Of a stretch of 64,000 bases of DNA, positions 1 through 11,741 are shown one piece after another; the stretch's first letter is position 1; each line of letters opens with the position of its first letter. Under the pieces are notes generated by a model, which was not told where the DNA came from, searched no databases, and was given only the letters and a program-made list of their open reading frames with translations. The translations under genes were made by a program, and so were the position numbers. Origin of the DNA: Numida meleagris (taxonomy: Eukaryota > Chordata > Aves > Galliformes > Numididae); contig NC_034415.1 in assembly GCF_002078875.1 (NCBI RefSeq), forward strand, positions 21,715,225 through 21,779,224, given 5' to 3'.

Positions 1-934
1 TTTTGTTGGACTACAGATGATAAAATACACAATGAAAAATACATTTGGAAAACAAATTCATAACTACTTTTTTTAAAGGAGACAGCTTAGCTGAAAATAC
101 GTAGAAAACACAAGGGCAATTTATTATTTGCTGCTGGTAGAAAAGAGTCTTTTTTTTCCTTTGTAAAGTGAAGCATGCTGGTGTTTGAATAATGGCCTCC
201 CAAATTCACATAAACCCAATGATTTAGGCTCTATTTGCCCTTTTTTATTCTACATTTTTCCACCCCCAGTGCAGTATACTACTAAATGTCACATTGCAAC
301 ATGCGTAGATCTCCACCAGGACAAAAGTTAATAGTCACTGAAAATTGCAGATAACTATGAGATGTGTTTGATTTGTTCTGATTCCAAGTGAATTTGGTTC
401 TGGGGACAGATATAACCACATGGCACTGGAGACCTGAGCTCTCCAAGTGGGTCTGTTCTATAGTCTGCTGAAGTCAATGCATTTCTTTTAAGGGTTTCAA
501 TGGAATTGGCTTAGGAGGTGCCTCATGGGAGCTGCATGATATTGCACATATTTAACTCTGAGTCTTGCTGTGCCCAAATGACCACCTCAGCCTAGTAGCA
601 GTATGACTTATGTACATGTATACCACACACTCAACCAGTTCAGAGCTCAGTACCAGCTAAGCTGGTGTGTTGAGGCTCAGGAGATCTAAGTTGAGGCAGG
701 AACCTCTGTATTATCCATGAGGACACTGCATTCCCGTCTGGAACCAGGGAACAGGTTCTAATGCAGGAGGCTTGGCTGAGCAACTTATGTTTGTTAGTCT
801 TTAATACCAGTGGGATGAAGTGGGCTTGTTGGCACAGGAGGCAGGGCAGGCTGAGATTTACTCCTGTGATGGGAACATGACAACTGGAAGTACCCTTCAA
901 AGCCAAAGGCAGGGCAAACCCTACATCTCCCTGG
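1..934. other. Gene-free stretch
   Basis: AT-rich vertebrate non-coding DNA. No exon, repeat family or RNA gene recognised. Confidence 0.5.
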
Positions 935-1128
935 GATGTGAAGAAGTGCTGGAACAGGTTGCCCAGAGAGATAGTGGATGCCCCGTCTCTGGAGACATCC
1001 TAGGTCAGGCTGAACCAGGCTTTGAGCAACCCAGTCGAGCTGTAGGTGTCCCTGTTCATTTCAGGGGAGTTGAACTGGCTGGTCTTTAAGGGTCCCTTCC
1101 AAATCAAATGATTCTATATTCTATGAAA
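935..1128 (+). mobile_element. CR1 LINE, 3' end fragment
   Basis: Sense-strand CR1 3' end: GGAACAGGTTGCCCAGAGAG, then GTCGAGCTGTAGGTGTCCCT, GTTGAACTGGCTGGTCTTTA and the terminal ATGATTCTATATTCTATGA. The copy is 5'-truncated; the left edge is approximate. Confidence 0.93.
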
Positions 1129-3699
1129 TCGCCTGTGAACTCCAAGGAAAAATGAACTTCCACCCTATCAGAGTGCAGAGAATCCTACACAGACAGGATG
1201 TGTTTTTGTTGGACTCCATGCACAAGCCTACCTTTAATTTTATTTTCGCTGGCAGCCTGAAAATAAAAACTGCTGCAAACTCAGTAGGGAAATGAGTATT
1301 GCTGCCCACATCTGCTCCTTCTTAGAGCATGCTGGTAGAGGGATCACCTTGCATTACAGAGATAGTCACATTACAAGCCTGCTCTGCCACTGTGCTTTTG
1401 TATTTGACCTATATTGTATGGTCATGGAGTACCTATTTTTATGTTCCATGGTTCATGTTTTGAGGGAGGACTATAATTCATGAGGGGTGCCTGCCTAGAT
1501 AACTCACAAGTGGGATATACATGGCTGTCTCTTACTGTAGTACATTTTGCTGTTATCATGTATTATATTTGTAAAATGCCAGAGGGGGTGTCTGCAGGTC
1601 TAAAAATGTTGGTTATACCTACAGCTACTCATGCCATTAGTATAGTTGTAGATATTATATGATTTATTGATGTGTTTTTATTTCCCACTGGTATGGTATA
1701 AATATATTTATTTCACAAAAGTGGCCAATAAATTTCCCTTATGAATCCTGTTATCTGCACCATTAACCATTGATCATTTTTATGAGGTCACAACTTAAGG
1801 TGTACATGAATTTACACCTTAATTTGTGACCTTTTCCAAAATAATACATAGCCACTTCTGAACTATTCACCTCACGAGAGGCACTGCTCATTTTTGCTGC
1901 TTCCTACTCCACTTAATATTTGTTTCCAATCAGATAATATCTTAAAATCATGTGCTATTTAACTGCTTCATCTTCTTGACATACCAACGCACACATCAAT
2001 GAGATGAAACTTTATCAGTCCCAATTCATTATTACGGCACTCTGGAATTCAATCAAGATAGAACAGGGTGATAATACAACACTAATAAACATAAAGTCAT
2101 GCACTGGGCTTCCTGTTGAAAAGGCCAAGACAATGTGCTCCTAACAGCAAAGAATAGGAATTCCAGAAATTCAGATATTCCCAAGTAGGCATCTCTCTTA
2201 CACATGACCTTTTAGATGCTGGGCACCATGGGAACAGCTCTTCCCCTGTGCCCTTTATCACTTCGCTCTTTGATTTTTTCAAAGCATTGAAACCAGGAGT
2301 ATCGTACCTTCATTGCTATCAGAGTCTCACTGGCTCATGTTTACAGGGTGAAGAGTGTGGCTGAAAGCCCTGAGTTGGACATCACCCTCTGAAGAGGTGG
2401 TGAAGAGAAGGCCAATGAATGGTGAAGGTAACTAGCTGTGTAATGCACATTTAGAGGTATGATGTCCTCAGACATGGTGCCCTCAGTCAGCGGAAGTGCC
2501 ATCCTGGGTTTGCGGGAAGTGGCAGCTTCAGATCCTCCCTCTACCAACTGTGATTCCATGACATCAGGAGTCCCACAGCCCTTCAAAATTAGGGGTAGGG
2601 GAGAACCTGAAAACCTTTGATGCTAAACGAGCACTGCAGCAGGGATTATTCATAGGTTTTAAACAAAACGCACAGCGTGAGCCAGAGCCCTCCTTCCACA
2701 CACACTCTCCACAGCTCTCTCTTCATCCAGAGTTTGGCTGCCCAGACTTTTTATTTGCACACAGTTGTCCTTAAAAATAATAAGTGACTATTTGCCTGTT
2801 CAAAGCCTGAAACAAGTTGACCAATTGCTGCTGTGTTTTACTTCAGGGTATCCATCTAAAGGCAGAGAGAGAATCAGACTGTAATGGTTTGCCTGGCTCG
2901 AAAACTCCATTTTGGGCCACAGAGAGTCATATTTCAGAGAGTATTGATCACAGTGCAGTTTGTGTTTCCTCACGTCCATGATCCTGTTTGCAGCCCTGTA
3001 AAATAATAACAGTACTCATGTCAGTAAGGTAATTACCATTGATCTAACACACTGTGACAAATTTTTCAGTCATGCCACTTGATTCATACTTAAAGTTATG
3101 GCACTACTGACTGCTCCTTAAATAATTGAAGGATGCCCTTTGTAAATCAGTGCACTCTTGCCAAAAAGTGGCAGTTTCTTCTTTGTTTCAGGCCTTGTTC
3201 CTTAGCTTCATCAGGGATTTCAGAATTAAACAGACAGCTTTCCACAGCCTGTAGTTCACACTTAGAGCAAATATCATCCAGGCTGGCAAATCACATATGA
3301 CACCTTTGTTCAAGAAAAGAGGTGAAAAAGAAGATAAAAGTTAAAGTACAAGGAAGACCAGGGTTTCTGTGGTGGTGGGATTTACTAGCAGGTGGTAACA
3401 ATAAGAGCAACAAAGCCAAATTCAGTTTATTCCAAACATCCATGAAAGAAGGGTTTTCCCGGCGGGTTTGAGCTTTGACAAGTCTCCCTGCCATGATGCA
3501 GAAGGTGTTGTTCCTTGGCTTGCCTGGATCCCTTCCCAGAAGGGGTCTGACATGATGGGCGGGATGGATGAAGCACTCTCAGCTCTGCCAATATGGTCCT
3601 AATCCATTGCATTAACCTAAATCCACCTTGTAGTACTAACATTAGATACTACTGCTGACTCTTGATATTTCTTTCGGAAATAGTGGCACTACTAGGCAA
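1129..3699. other. Gene-free stretch with one hairpin
   Basis: Apart from the inverted repeat at 1785-1832, I see no coding frame of plausible composition and no recognised repeat. Confidence 0.5.
1785..1832. repeat. Inverted repeat (20-bp arms, 8-nt loop)
   Basis: Left arm AGGTCACAACTTAAGGTGTA at 1785-1804 and right arm TACACCTTAATTTGTGACCT at 1813-1832 are complementary except for one position (1794). The outer ends are AGGTCA and TGACCT, the nuclear-receptor half-site. No adjoining transposon could be recognised. Confidence 0.9.
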
Positions 3700-3763
3700 A
3701 TAATAGTTGGACTATATGATCTTGGTGGTCTCTTTCAACTTTAATTATTCTATGATTCTATGA
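3700..3763 (+). mobile_element. CR1 LINE, short 3' terminus
   Basis: Only the last ~60 bases of CR1 remain: GGACTATATGATCTTGGTGG, TCTCTTTCAACTTTAATTAT and the terminal tandem TTCTATGATTCTATGAT. Confidence 0.85.
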
Positions 3764-5459
3764 TCAAGGTGGAGATGGCTCTGGGTGGTGGGATCCATTG
3801 GCAGCTAACCATAAAGCAGCATCTCCCCCAGGGAAATGTGGACACTGACAAGGAGAGCTTGTATTAGCTCACCACAGTCTTTTATCAAACTAGTCTCCTT
3901 GGTTGTCAAGGAAGCCTAGAAATTAATTTAAGCTGGACATCAAACATTATGGAGACATTTCTCATTGACACTGATGGATAGAAGTCTGCTCTGACTGTGA
4001 AGCACCTTCCTGAAGAGCCTGTCTCCTTACCTATGAAACATAGAGACCATACAGGGAGACATACATCCTGTGGTTGCTTTTGGAAGATACAGCAGTCAAT
4101 ATAAAGTCCATCTTCCATGTGCAGGGAGCCTGTCCCCAGCTGCTAGACCCTTTCCTCTCACCTCTCCTATTTAGACACCCTCCTTTACAGTGTATAAAGG
4201 ACATTGCAGTTGTTAACACAGGTCCAAAAGCAAAGAAGATAAGAACAAGATGTACATCTACAAGCCATGTATCATCCCCATTGCTCAGCCACCCTGTTCT
4301 TTACTCACTGGCATCCTGCTGTGAAGTCCATCTCCGACAAACTTCACACACTTGGGTAGGGAATCATGGCTATCAACACCTTGGCTGAGCTTGGTTTGAG
4401 GAGCACACAGATCACCTGGCATTCCGCATTTGGCTTGGTGGCTCTCATGGGACACTTGTTTTGGGGTGAGTGTAGCTTTGCAGCAGCTATCATGGTATTA
4501 CAGCCTTTGGAGAGCAAATTAAATGAATTGTCTTTCAGGAGAGCCTCCAACCTGCCTTTTCTGTATTGTTGGGACACACAAAGCGATGGCTCCGGCTTTG
4601 ATCCACTCTGCTCCCTGTAAAGAGCCCTCTTTTGTGGACATTCTTGTACCTGCTTGAGGTGAGGCCAGAACAAACAGAAAGCATCTTAGGGGAGCTTACT
4701 AAATAAGTCTAGGATTGAGTGAACAGCATATTCAAGGGGTCAAATTTAATTCCTTCCTTCCTTTTGTATTCAGATTAGAGGCCAAGGTAGATTTGTGGAA
4801 GCCAGGACTCTTCTGCTAATGCTGCTTTTGCACTTAACCTGCAATTTACCTGTCAGTAACAAATACATTAAAGGCCAGCTAAGCTCTTCAAACTTCCAAA
4901 AAATTTACCGCACCATCAGATGAGCTCTTTAGCATCCAAGAGCACAACAGGCTGTTCACGTCTAACAAAAACATCTGCCACTTAAATAAATCCTCATCAA
5001 AAATGCGCCTGGTAAAATAAATGTGCATATTTAAAGAAACAACATGTTTTAAGTCAATCAAACACCTCAAAAATAACAATAAAAAGCCTTCCAAAGAGAC
5101 TACTTGCCAGTGATGTATTGGCTTGTCTAGGAAGGGCCGTGTTTTCCGAGCCTCCTGAATTCCTCAACTCAAGCACTGAGTGGAGGTTTATTAAGAGACC
5201 TGTCTGGATGTATATCAGCCTTGTCCCTAGTGGGGGTCCAGTGTTAAATTCCATCATTAAAACCTATTACTGAGCTATCAAAACGAGCCGTAATTCCGTC
5301 TAATGACCTCATTTCCCTAAGCGTAACTCGACGTGAGGGCTGCTGGTGCGGTGCTGCCTCTTGGTAGGCCCCAGCCTCTCTGCAGAGCAGGGGGTGGTGG
5401 GGAGAGAGGGAGAAATCAATGTCTGCAGAGATGACAAGGCACACAGCCAGTGACTGGGG
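3764..5459. other. Gene-free stretch
   Basis: Short open frames on both strands only; none shows a recognisable protein motif. Confidence 0.5.
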
Positions 5460-5735
5460 ACCACGAAACTATCCAATATCCCATTTCCTATCCAGTCTAT
5501 TAGCAGCTGAAGGCAGCCTGGGCTCTGGCTTTGATTGAAGGCTGAGCTGAGACCAGATAGAGGAGGAGAAGCCCAGGCAATATGGCCACCAGGCGAGTCT
5601 TGTTCCCAGCTAGCCGAAATCGCTTGGAAAAGACTTTGTTTGGATTATTGCATAAAAAGTTTTAAATGTTCTTCTTATTTATTTATTTATTTTCCTCACC
5701 TTGTTCTGGTTCAGGGGTGGACACAAGGAAAAGGC

Positions 5736-5753
5736 AAAAAAAAAAAAAAAAAA
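5736..5753. repeat. Poly(A) run, 18 bases
   Basis: Uninterrupted adenines. Confidence 0.95.
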
Positions 5754-6712
5754 TTCAACCCTTTCCCATCTCCCCCCCCTCGATCCCCCTTCCACACACC
5801 TCTACTTGCCATGAAATCATTTCGTAAATACAAAAAAGGCCCCTCAGGCTATTGGTGCCCAGACACTCATTTTTAGAGTGGATAATTGACTCCTTTCAGT
5901 TGATAATTCATAGCTTGCATATGCCAGCTAATACATCAGTGCCCAGAGACTCAGCAAGAGCCCCAAGCACAAACGGGAGAGAGGGAAAGGAAAAGGAAAA
6001 AAAAAAGAAAGAGAAAAAAATATTTCAGATGATAGATGAGTGCATTATGGCTTTATGAATGAATTATGTCCCGCAAATACCTTGAGCAGGAGAGTCTGTC
6101 GGCCTGTATCTATACTAATCTGGGAGGAATTATGACGATTTTCACATTAAAAAGGGAAAAGGGAAAGAATTAATTGAGCAATTGGGCCATTAAAAATGTA
6201 TGCCGGCATGTTCTGTATGTCCATTTTCCAATTTATCATACGCTGGGAAGCGTCCTCCCCGGGTTACTGCCATTTTTCTTCTCTTTCTTATGTTTGATCT
6301 TTTTATTTTTATTTATTGCAGACTGCTGTCGCACAAAACCCGACTGGCATCGCTGTGACAAGACAAAGTCGTTTTGTTTTTTTTTTTTTGCAGGGATGTC
6401 CAAAAATCAGGTTGAGGGAGTGGGGTGGATTTCTTCTTTGCATCCCACAGCCAGTATTTCCCACAAAACCACTGCCCACTCCCACATTTAGCTGTGGGTC
6501 ACATGGGTGCTGGCCAAAATTACATTCTCAGTGGTTACAGTGTTTAAGTTCTGCATATGTACATTGTAGTATGTGTTAATTATTTTCAGATCTGAGAAAT
6601 AACTGAGAAAATATTTTTGCAATAACAGGAATTTTAGGAACTATTTCCAACTCCATAATTAATTGGTTTGGTTAAATATCTGAAATAACTAGGAAATGTG
6701 TTTCCTTCCTTC

Positions 6713-6770
6713 TTATAATACATATCTATATCTATATATCTATCTAAAATATATATCTATATAATATATT
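6713..6770. repeat. TATC/TA-rich low-complexity
   Basis: Interrupted TATC and TA repeats. Confidence 0.85.
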
Positions 6771-7787
6771 TCATTTTATTTCCCTAACATCACTTAAAAC
6801 ATTGGTACATCCTGGATTTTAGCATTAAAATATATACCAGTAACTCAATCAATGCAAAAAAAAAATCCCATTTAAGATCTTCTGACCAACACACACTGTT
6901 CAATCTATGCCTTCAAATTTCTAATCCAGGAATTACGCTTCACCTGAACTTCCACTAATACAATTAGCGTGGTGTGTTTGCTGAAATATAATGCCTTTAC
7001 AGAATAATGTTTTATGCTGCAAAGCATAGCTAATCTCTTCACGCAAGCCACGCTACGGAAAATCATTTTATAATATGCAGGAAATTTCTGATGTTGTTTA
7101 TGTTCTTGTGTTTATGAGGTCTTTAATTGATTGTGAGCTGCTCTTTAAATACTTAAAGATTTAAAACAAAAAAATCCTATTAATGTTTCCTATCCTTTTT
7201 TTCCTTTTCAGACTTGTTATTTAACAAGTTTTATTATTTCTTAATGAATGAGCCCAAAGAGATGAGTGCTCGAGTAGAATTTCAGCAAATGATTTTATTA
7301 TTCTATTACCTTTACTATTAGTTTATTAATTGGGATCTTCTTGCAGGGTACGTGGGTTTATTACCTTATCTGAGGTGTGGCAAGCCCCTGAACTCCCTTT
7401 GATTGCTGCATACGTGTGTGCCTGCAAATTTTGCCATGGGTTTGATTCAGTTATTCCACATAATGAAGAGGTAAGTACCCCTCCGTGCAAATATCACCCT
7501 CCTGACTCTCGGTATTTTTCCAGCAGCTACTGTGCCATATCGAAGCTTTTGGAAGCTCTCAGACAGCTGATGTATATAATAGAGGTGTGGAACAGATTTC
7601 TGCTTCTGCAAATATTCTGAGCTCTGTCAGATCTCTAAGTTCACCGCGAATGGGTGGATTTCTGGTGGGCAGAGCAGGGTGACCACTTGTCTCCAAGAGT
7701 GGCACCTCCTGCTGAGCTGCAGGACCTGGATGGGAATCCTTGGATGGGTACAGTGTGGAACCAGTACTGAGCAGAGCCCCATTCCAC

Positions 7788-7935
7788 AGTCACAGAATGG
7801 CTGAGGTGGGAAGGGACTTCATCTGGTCCAACTCAAGCAGGGCCACTCAGACCAAGCTGCCCATGCCCAGATTTGAAGATCTCCAAGAAATGAGGATCCA
7901 CAAACTCTGGGCAGCTGGCCTTATTTGCCCCACTA
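7788..7935 (-). mobile_element. CR1 LINE fragment, antisense
   Basis: Antisense CR1: CACAGAATGGCTGAGGTGGG, AAGGGACTTCATCTGGTCCA and AGATCTCCAAGAAATGAGGA. The second copy that starts at 7937 abuts it, so this is a tandem or nested pair from two subfamilies. Confidence 0.85.
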
Positions 7936-7936
7936 C

Positions 7937-8060
7937 ACATAGAATGATAAAGGTTGGAAAAGACCCCTAAGATCATCTAGTCCAATCCCAACCCATCCCC
8001 ACCATGCCCACTAACCAGGTCCCTCAGTGCCTCCACTGGCTCTTCTTGTCCCTGGCTCCG
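7937..8060 (-). mobile_element. CR1 LINE fragment, antisense
   Basis: CATAGAATGATAAAGGTTGG, AAAAGACCCCTAAGATCATC and CCCTCAGTGCCTCCACTGGC are the antisense CR1 3' end. It directly abuts the previous fragment. Confidence 0.9.
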
Positions 8061-10028
8061 CAGTGGGAATTATCCCAGCAGGACCTCGCACACCATGGCA
8101 ACTGAACATAGTTCATCCAAAAACCAGCACATCAGTCTTGCTGATTACACATGCCTTCTTCTGGTAACACACATCTCGGTAAAGGATTAATGACAGCCAG
8201 AATCCCATTAAGAAAGAAACACAAGTTCCCCAGCTTACTTAATATCAGGTTTCTTGCACCTGGGTCACTGATGTAGGACGTAACCTGCAGAATATAAAAC
8301 GTCCTGTTATTGCCTTTGCCACTGACAAGAACAGAGAGGGGCGGTGAGGAGCAGACATCTATAATACAGCCTCCCTCTGACATGCTCAGGCAGGCACAGA
8401 CCTGAAGGTTGCAAGTAGCTTTGGCAGCAGGGTTGCTGCTCTGGATAGCTCAGCAGCTCCAGTTTCGCCTGGATTTGCAGAGGCATGGAGTTTCCTGTCT
8501 ATATCCAACCAAACACCAGGAATAAATGTTCCCTGGCAACACCTCCGTGAAAACCTTGATTCCTTGAACATGAAGGTCCTAGCATGTTGATACATGCCAT
8601 GGCTTTGTGCTGGGATTTGGGTGCTTTGAACTTCCAAGCTACCTCGCCTGTTTCTGAAAATGTTCCCCAAAATGCAGCCTGGGTGAGGAATCATGAGAGG
8701 CAAAGACTTTTTCCCCTGTTCTGCTTCCTGGAGGACTTTACACGGGCAAAGTGTACCTACAGAGGACTTCAGCTTTGTGGGGGATGATGTTACGTCTTTT
8801 GCCCAGTGTATTTGTCCTTCGGGGGTTACACCAGGCAGGAGAACAGCCAAATAAATATGGATCAATAAGGCTACCAGGACAGTTTTTGTTTTTCCTCTGA
8901 GATCAGACAGTTTAGTAACTGTCTAAAAACCAGAAGTTACACGTTGCTTTTTAATTTAAAAACAGATAATTTGCTAAAAAAAAAAGTCCTGAAGTGTCAC
9001 TTTATAAAGAATGCCTGTAAGTGGTTTCAATTCATCCCACAGAACTGCTGACCTGCATCATAGGGAGCACTTGAAGATCACTGCACTTTACGGGGAAAAA
9101 GGTGACAACAACCCAGAAGGTTTTTGCATTCAGGATTTCTGGAGAGGAGCTTTGAATGGATCAGGCTCCTGCTGGAGTCAACAGTTGCAACAGACTGCAG
9201 TGAGTCCGGCCCTGCTGCTTCTCTACCTGAGGTGGCTACTGGCACCCAATATGACCCATCCAGATGCTCAGCAGGACTTGAAATAAATTAGCCATTATTT
9301 CCTTGTTTGGGTTACAATCTACTTGAAATAAATTAGCCATAATTGGCTTATTTTCGTTACAATCTGTGCTTCCTATTGCATTTCCATGATGGTGCCACTG
9401 TGACAGCCCAGCAGCCTCTGTGGCTGCGTAGTGCTGAGATAGATGTTCAGAGGACTCCTGCATGCAGCTGAAGAGAAAATGGGTCAGGGACGTGGTACTC
9501 TTCCCACAAAGCCGCACACCACCGCTGAGAGCGACACAGAAAGCACCCACATCCAATGCCATTTCTCCACCGAGCTTTATACCGGGTCCTTTCTGGGTGA
9601 GGAGTTTTTTGAGAGAAGGATTAGTTTTTCTTACTGATAATGAAACCAGCCGTGCCCTTTTCTCCCCTGCCTTCTCCCACATCTCACTGCGTTCAGCTAC
9701 CTCCTGCTGCTGGCATCCCGCACTCCGACTGTGCTGATAACTCAGGGAAGGGACCTTTCTCATTGAACAAGGTGGGAAAAGCAGCTTCAAGTGTCAGGAA
9801 TTTCTCCCAGACATTCAGCATCTGTATTTAAATTAAGAGGCTTAAAGCTCTCCGGAACTTTTCCAGGTTTTTAATTTTAGTTTAACTTCAGGAGTGCGGC
9901 TTTAGGCCCAGAATATCGTATCTGGAGTGCCATCTACCGCGTCACTCAGGGACTGCTCGGGAGTTGGGGCTGAGCGCTGAGGGGGGCAGCTGTGCAAAGC
10001 TCCTGCCTGAATGCTGCCGGAAGGCGAG
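8061..10028. other. Gene-free stretch
   Basis: Only the 45-bp tandem duplication stands out. The 159- and 184-codon minus-strand frames here have no recognisable domain. Confidence 0.5.
9276..9365. repeat. 45-bp tandem duplication (two units)
   Basis: Units 9276-9320 and 9321-9365 both begin ACTTGAAATAAATTAGCCAT and end GTTACAATCT, with a few differences in the middle. Not a known repeat family to me. Confidence 0.9.
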
Positions 10029-10333
10029 TTAGAGAGAGAAGGAAAGAAAGAGAAGAAGGGAGGAAGGAGAAAGGAAGGAAGGGAGGAAGGCAAGACAAGA
10101 AAAAAGAGAAAGGGAGGGGAGGGGAGGGGAGGAAAAAAGAGGAGGAAAAAAGAGGAGGAAAAAAGAGGAGGAAAAAAAAGAAAAGAAAAGAAAAGAAAAG
10201 AAAAGAAAAGAAAAGAAAAGAAAAGAAAAGAAAAGAAAAGAAAAGAAAAGAAAAGAAAAGAAAANAAAAGAAAAGAAAAGAAAAGAAAAGAAAAGAAAAG
10301 AAGAAAAAGGAGAAAAAGAAAAAAAGAAGAAAA
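10029..10333. repeat. Purine-rich tract with (AAAAG)n pentamer array and an ambiguous base
   Basis: Starts with AG/GGAA-rich sequence, then G3AG4AG4AG4 at 10112-10129, a GGAGGAAAAAAGA-type repeat, and 25 AAAAG units at 10176-10300. From 10097 to 10333 the plus strand is all purine apart from an N at 10265, at the G position of unit 18. Long lysine/arginine/glutamate or phenylalanine frames across it are low-complexity artefacts. Confidence 0.97.
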
Positions 10334-10918
10334 TAAAATAGTAGAGAAGAAAAAATGAAAAGAGAAGAAAACTGCTTTCTTGTGCTTCTTGTATTTTAAA
10401 AACCTTTCAAAATTCTGAAAGGCAAAATACCTGAGTATCTTGCTCTTCAACCTCAAGGTTTTTTATATTACCAGACATACTGTTTTGATTATTCCAGCCC
10501 TTTGCAAACCTCTCAGTGGAAAGCAGATCCCTTCAAAATTCCAGTTCCCTGGGTGATATTTTGGCAACCAGATAGATCTCCCTGGGGTCCAGCCCTAGTG
10601 GATCCCCATCCTAGTGGATGGGACTGGGACTCCTGTGTGCTGTGTTTGTAGGCAGCACCACCACATCACAACAAATAGCCATTACACGTGGGAATGGCCG
10701 GGATCAACCCAAACTGAGAAGATCCAGCAGATTTTGAGCAGCAACAGACGAGTTCACAGCCCTCCATCCACACGCACCGGTGCAGAGGACCCACAACCTC
10801 AGGACATGTAAGATTGGTGAGAAATCGCTCATAGAAGGGCAGCGAGCTCCCTCTGCTGCCAGATTCCTGCAAGAGGCAGGCTAAAGCCCTTTTTTACTGC
10901 ATCGTCTTGGAAAGAACG

Positions 10919-11058
10919 CATCTATGATATGTACATCTCTCTATGTATTTACATGAACATGAATATATAATTATACAAAAGTATTAAGATCTATATAACA
11001 TTTACATAGCTATATACGTATTAATACACATATATATACACATAGATATATGTAATTT
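10919..11058. repeat. AT-rich low-complexity with TATA/TACA runs
   Basis: ATATATACACATAGATATAT-like sequence just left of a candidate regulatory element. Confidence 0.8.
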
Positions 11059-11099
11059 GTGCATTGATTGGACCTGGGGGACTGGCAGCAACTCCCATG

Positions 11100-11352
11100 G
11101 TGCCGGATGGGTTTCCAGCTGGGTTGAGGTCACTGCCCATTCCTCCGCCTACAGCCAAGCGAAATGTTTACCTTGGTTTGTTGTTGTTTTTGCCAAACTA
11201 ATTGCACCAAAGGGCAGATTTGCCGTCTTGTGAATTACTTCCTGCGGCCAGATGCAGACGGATTGCGTGGGTCTGTGTCACTGTGTGGCTCTGCAGCTTC
11301 AGCTAAAGGATTGGTGTAATCCCTGTAAATTCATTAGCATTCATTAGCTCTC
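11100..11352. promoter_or_regulatory. Candidate conserved enhancer with homeodomain-type sites
   Basis: Repeat-free. Contains GGATTGGTGTAATCC (11308-11322), an inverted pair of the K50 homeodomain core AATCC, followed seven bases later by two perfect copies of ATTCATTAGC (11329-11348). AAACTAATTGCACCAAAGGG adds another ATTA core. Family knowledge: OTX, PITX and DMBX proteins prefer TAATCC. Function is inferred. Confidence 0.4.
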
Positions 11353-11741
11353 TGTTTGTGGCTATTCAGCTCCTTCTCCTCCTTCCTGCTCATCTCCTTC
11401 CACGGAACAAAGATTTATCACTGAATTAAGGCTGGCCGACAAGACGGGGAAGGAGGATAATTCTATTACCTGCCAGAGCAGTTGAGGGGGGAAATTGTGT
11501 GCAATAATCGTGGCTGGAGCACTGGCTCCAGCAGTCCAAGACTGCGAGATGTCATGCAGATGAAATGGGAGACAGGAACCACTGCTGGATGCCCATAGAG
11601 GAGGCTTGGTAAAGCCTCTGCACTGTGTTCCCACTGGTTTGTAGCAGGGTGCTGAGGAGGAGGACGTCCCCGCTTGCAAGGAAGGCTGTGGTCTCACAGG
11701 CATCAGCACCAGGCAAATCCAAGCTGTGGACAACAGCTTTC

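Larger units (their letters stand above)
5460..7130. promoter_or_regulatory. Candidate conserved non-coding block
   Basis: Free of CR1 and rich in words typical of developmental enhancers: CAATATGGCC, TGATAATTCATAGCTTGCAT, GCATTATGGCTTTATGAATG, AATTAATTGAGCAATTGGGC and CAATTTATCATACGC. It also has simple A- and TATC-rich patches. The call rests on texture, not on an alignment. Confidence 0.35.

Noticed and set aside
6300..6392. Two strong acceptor-like sites (TTTATTGCAG near 6320 and the T-run plus TTGCAG near 6390)
   Set aside because: No following exon with a matching donor and protein-like frame; T-rich DNA produces such sites by chance.
9236..9790. 184-codon minus-strand frame
   Set aside because: Crosses the 45-bp tandem duplication; no domain, no splice support.
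9902..10456. Long Phe/Ser-rich (minus) and Lys/Arg/Glu-rich (plus) frames
   Set aside because: Translations of the AAAAG/purine repeat, not proteins.
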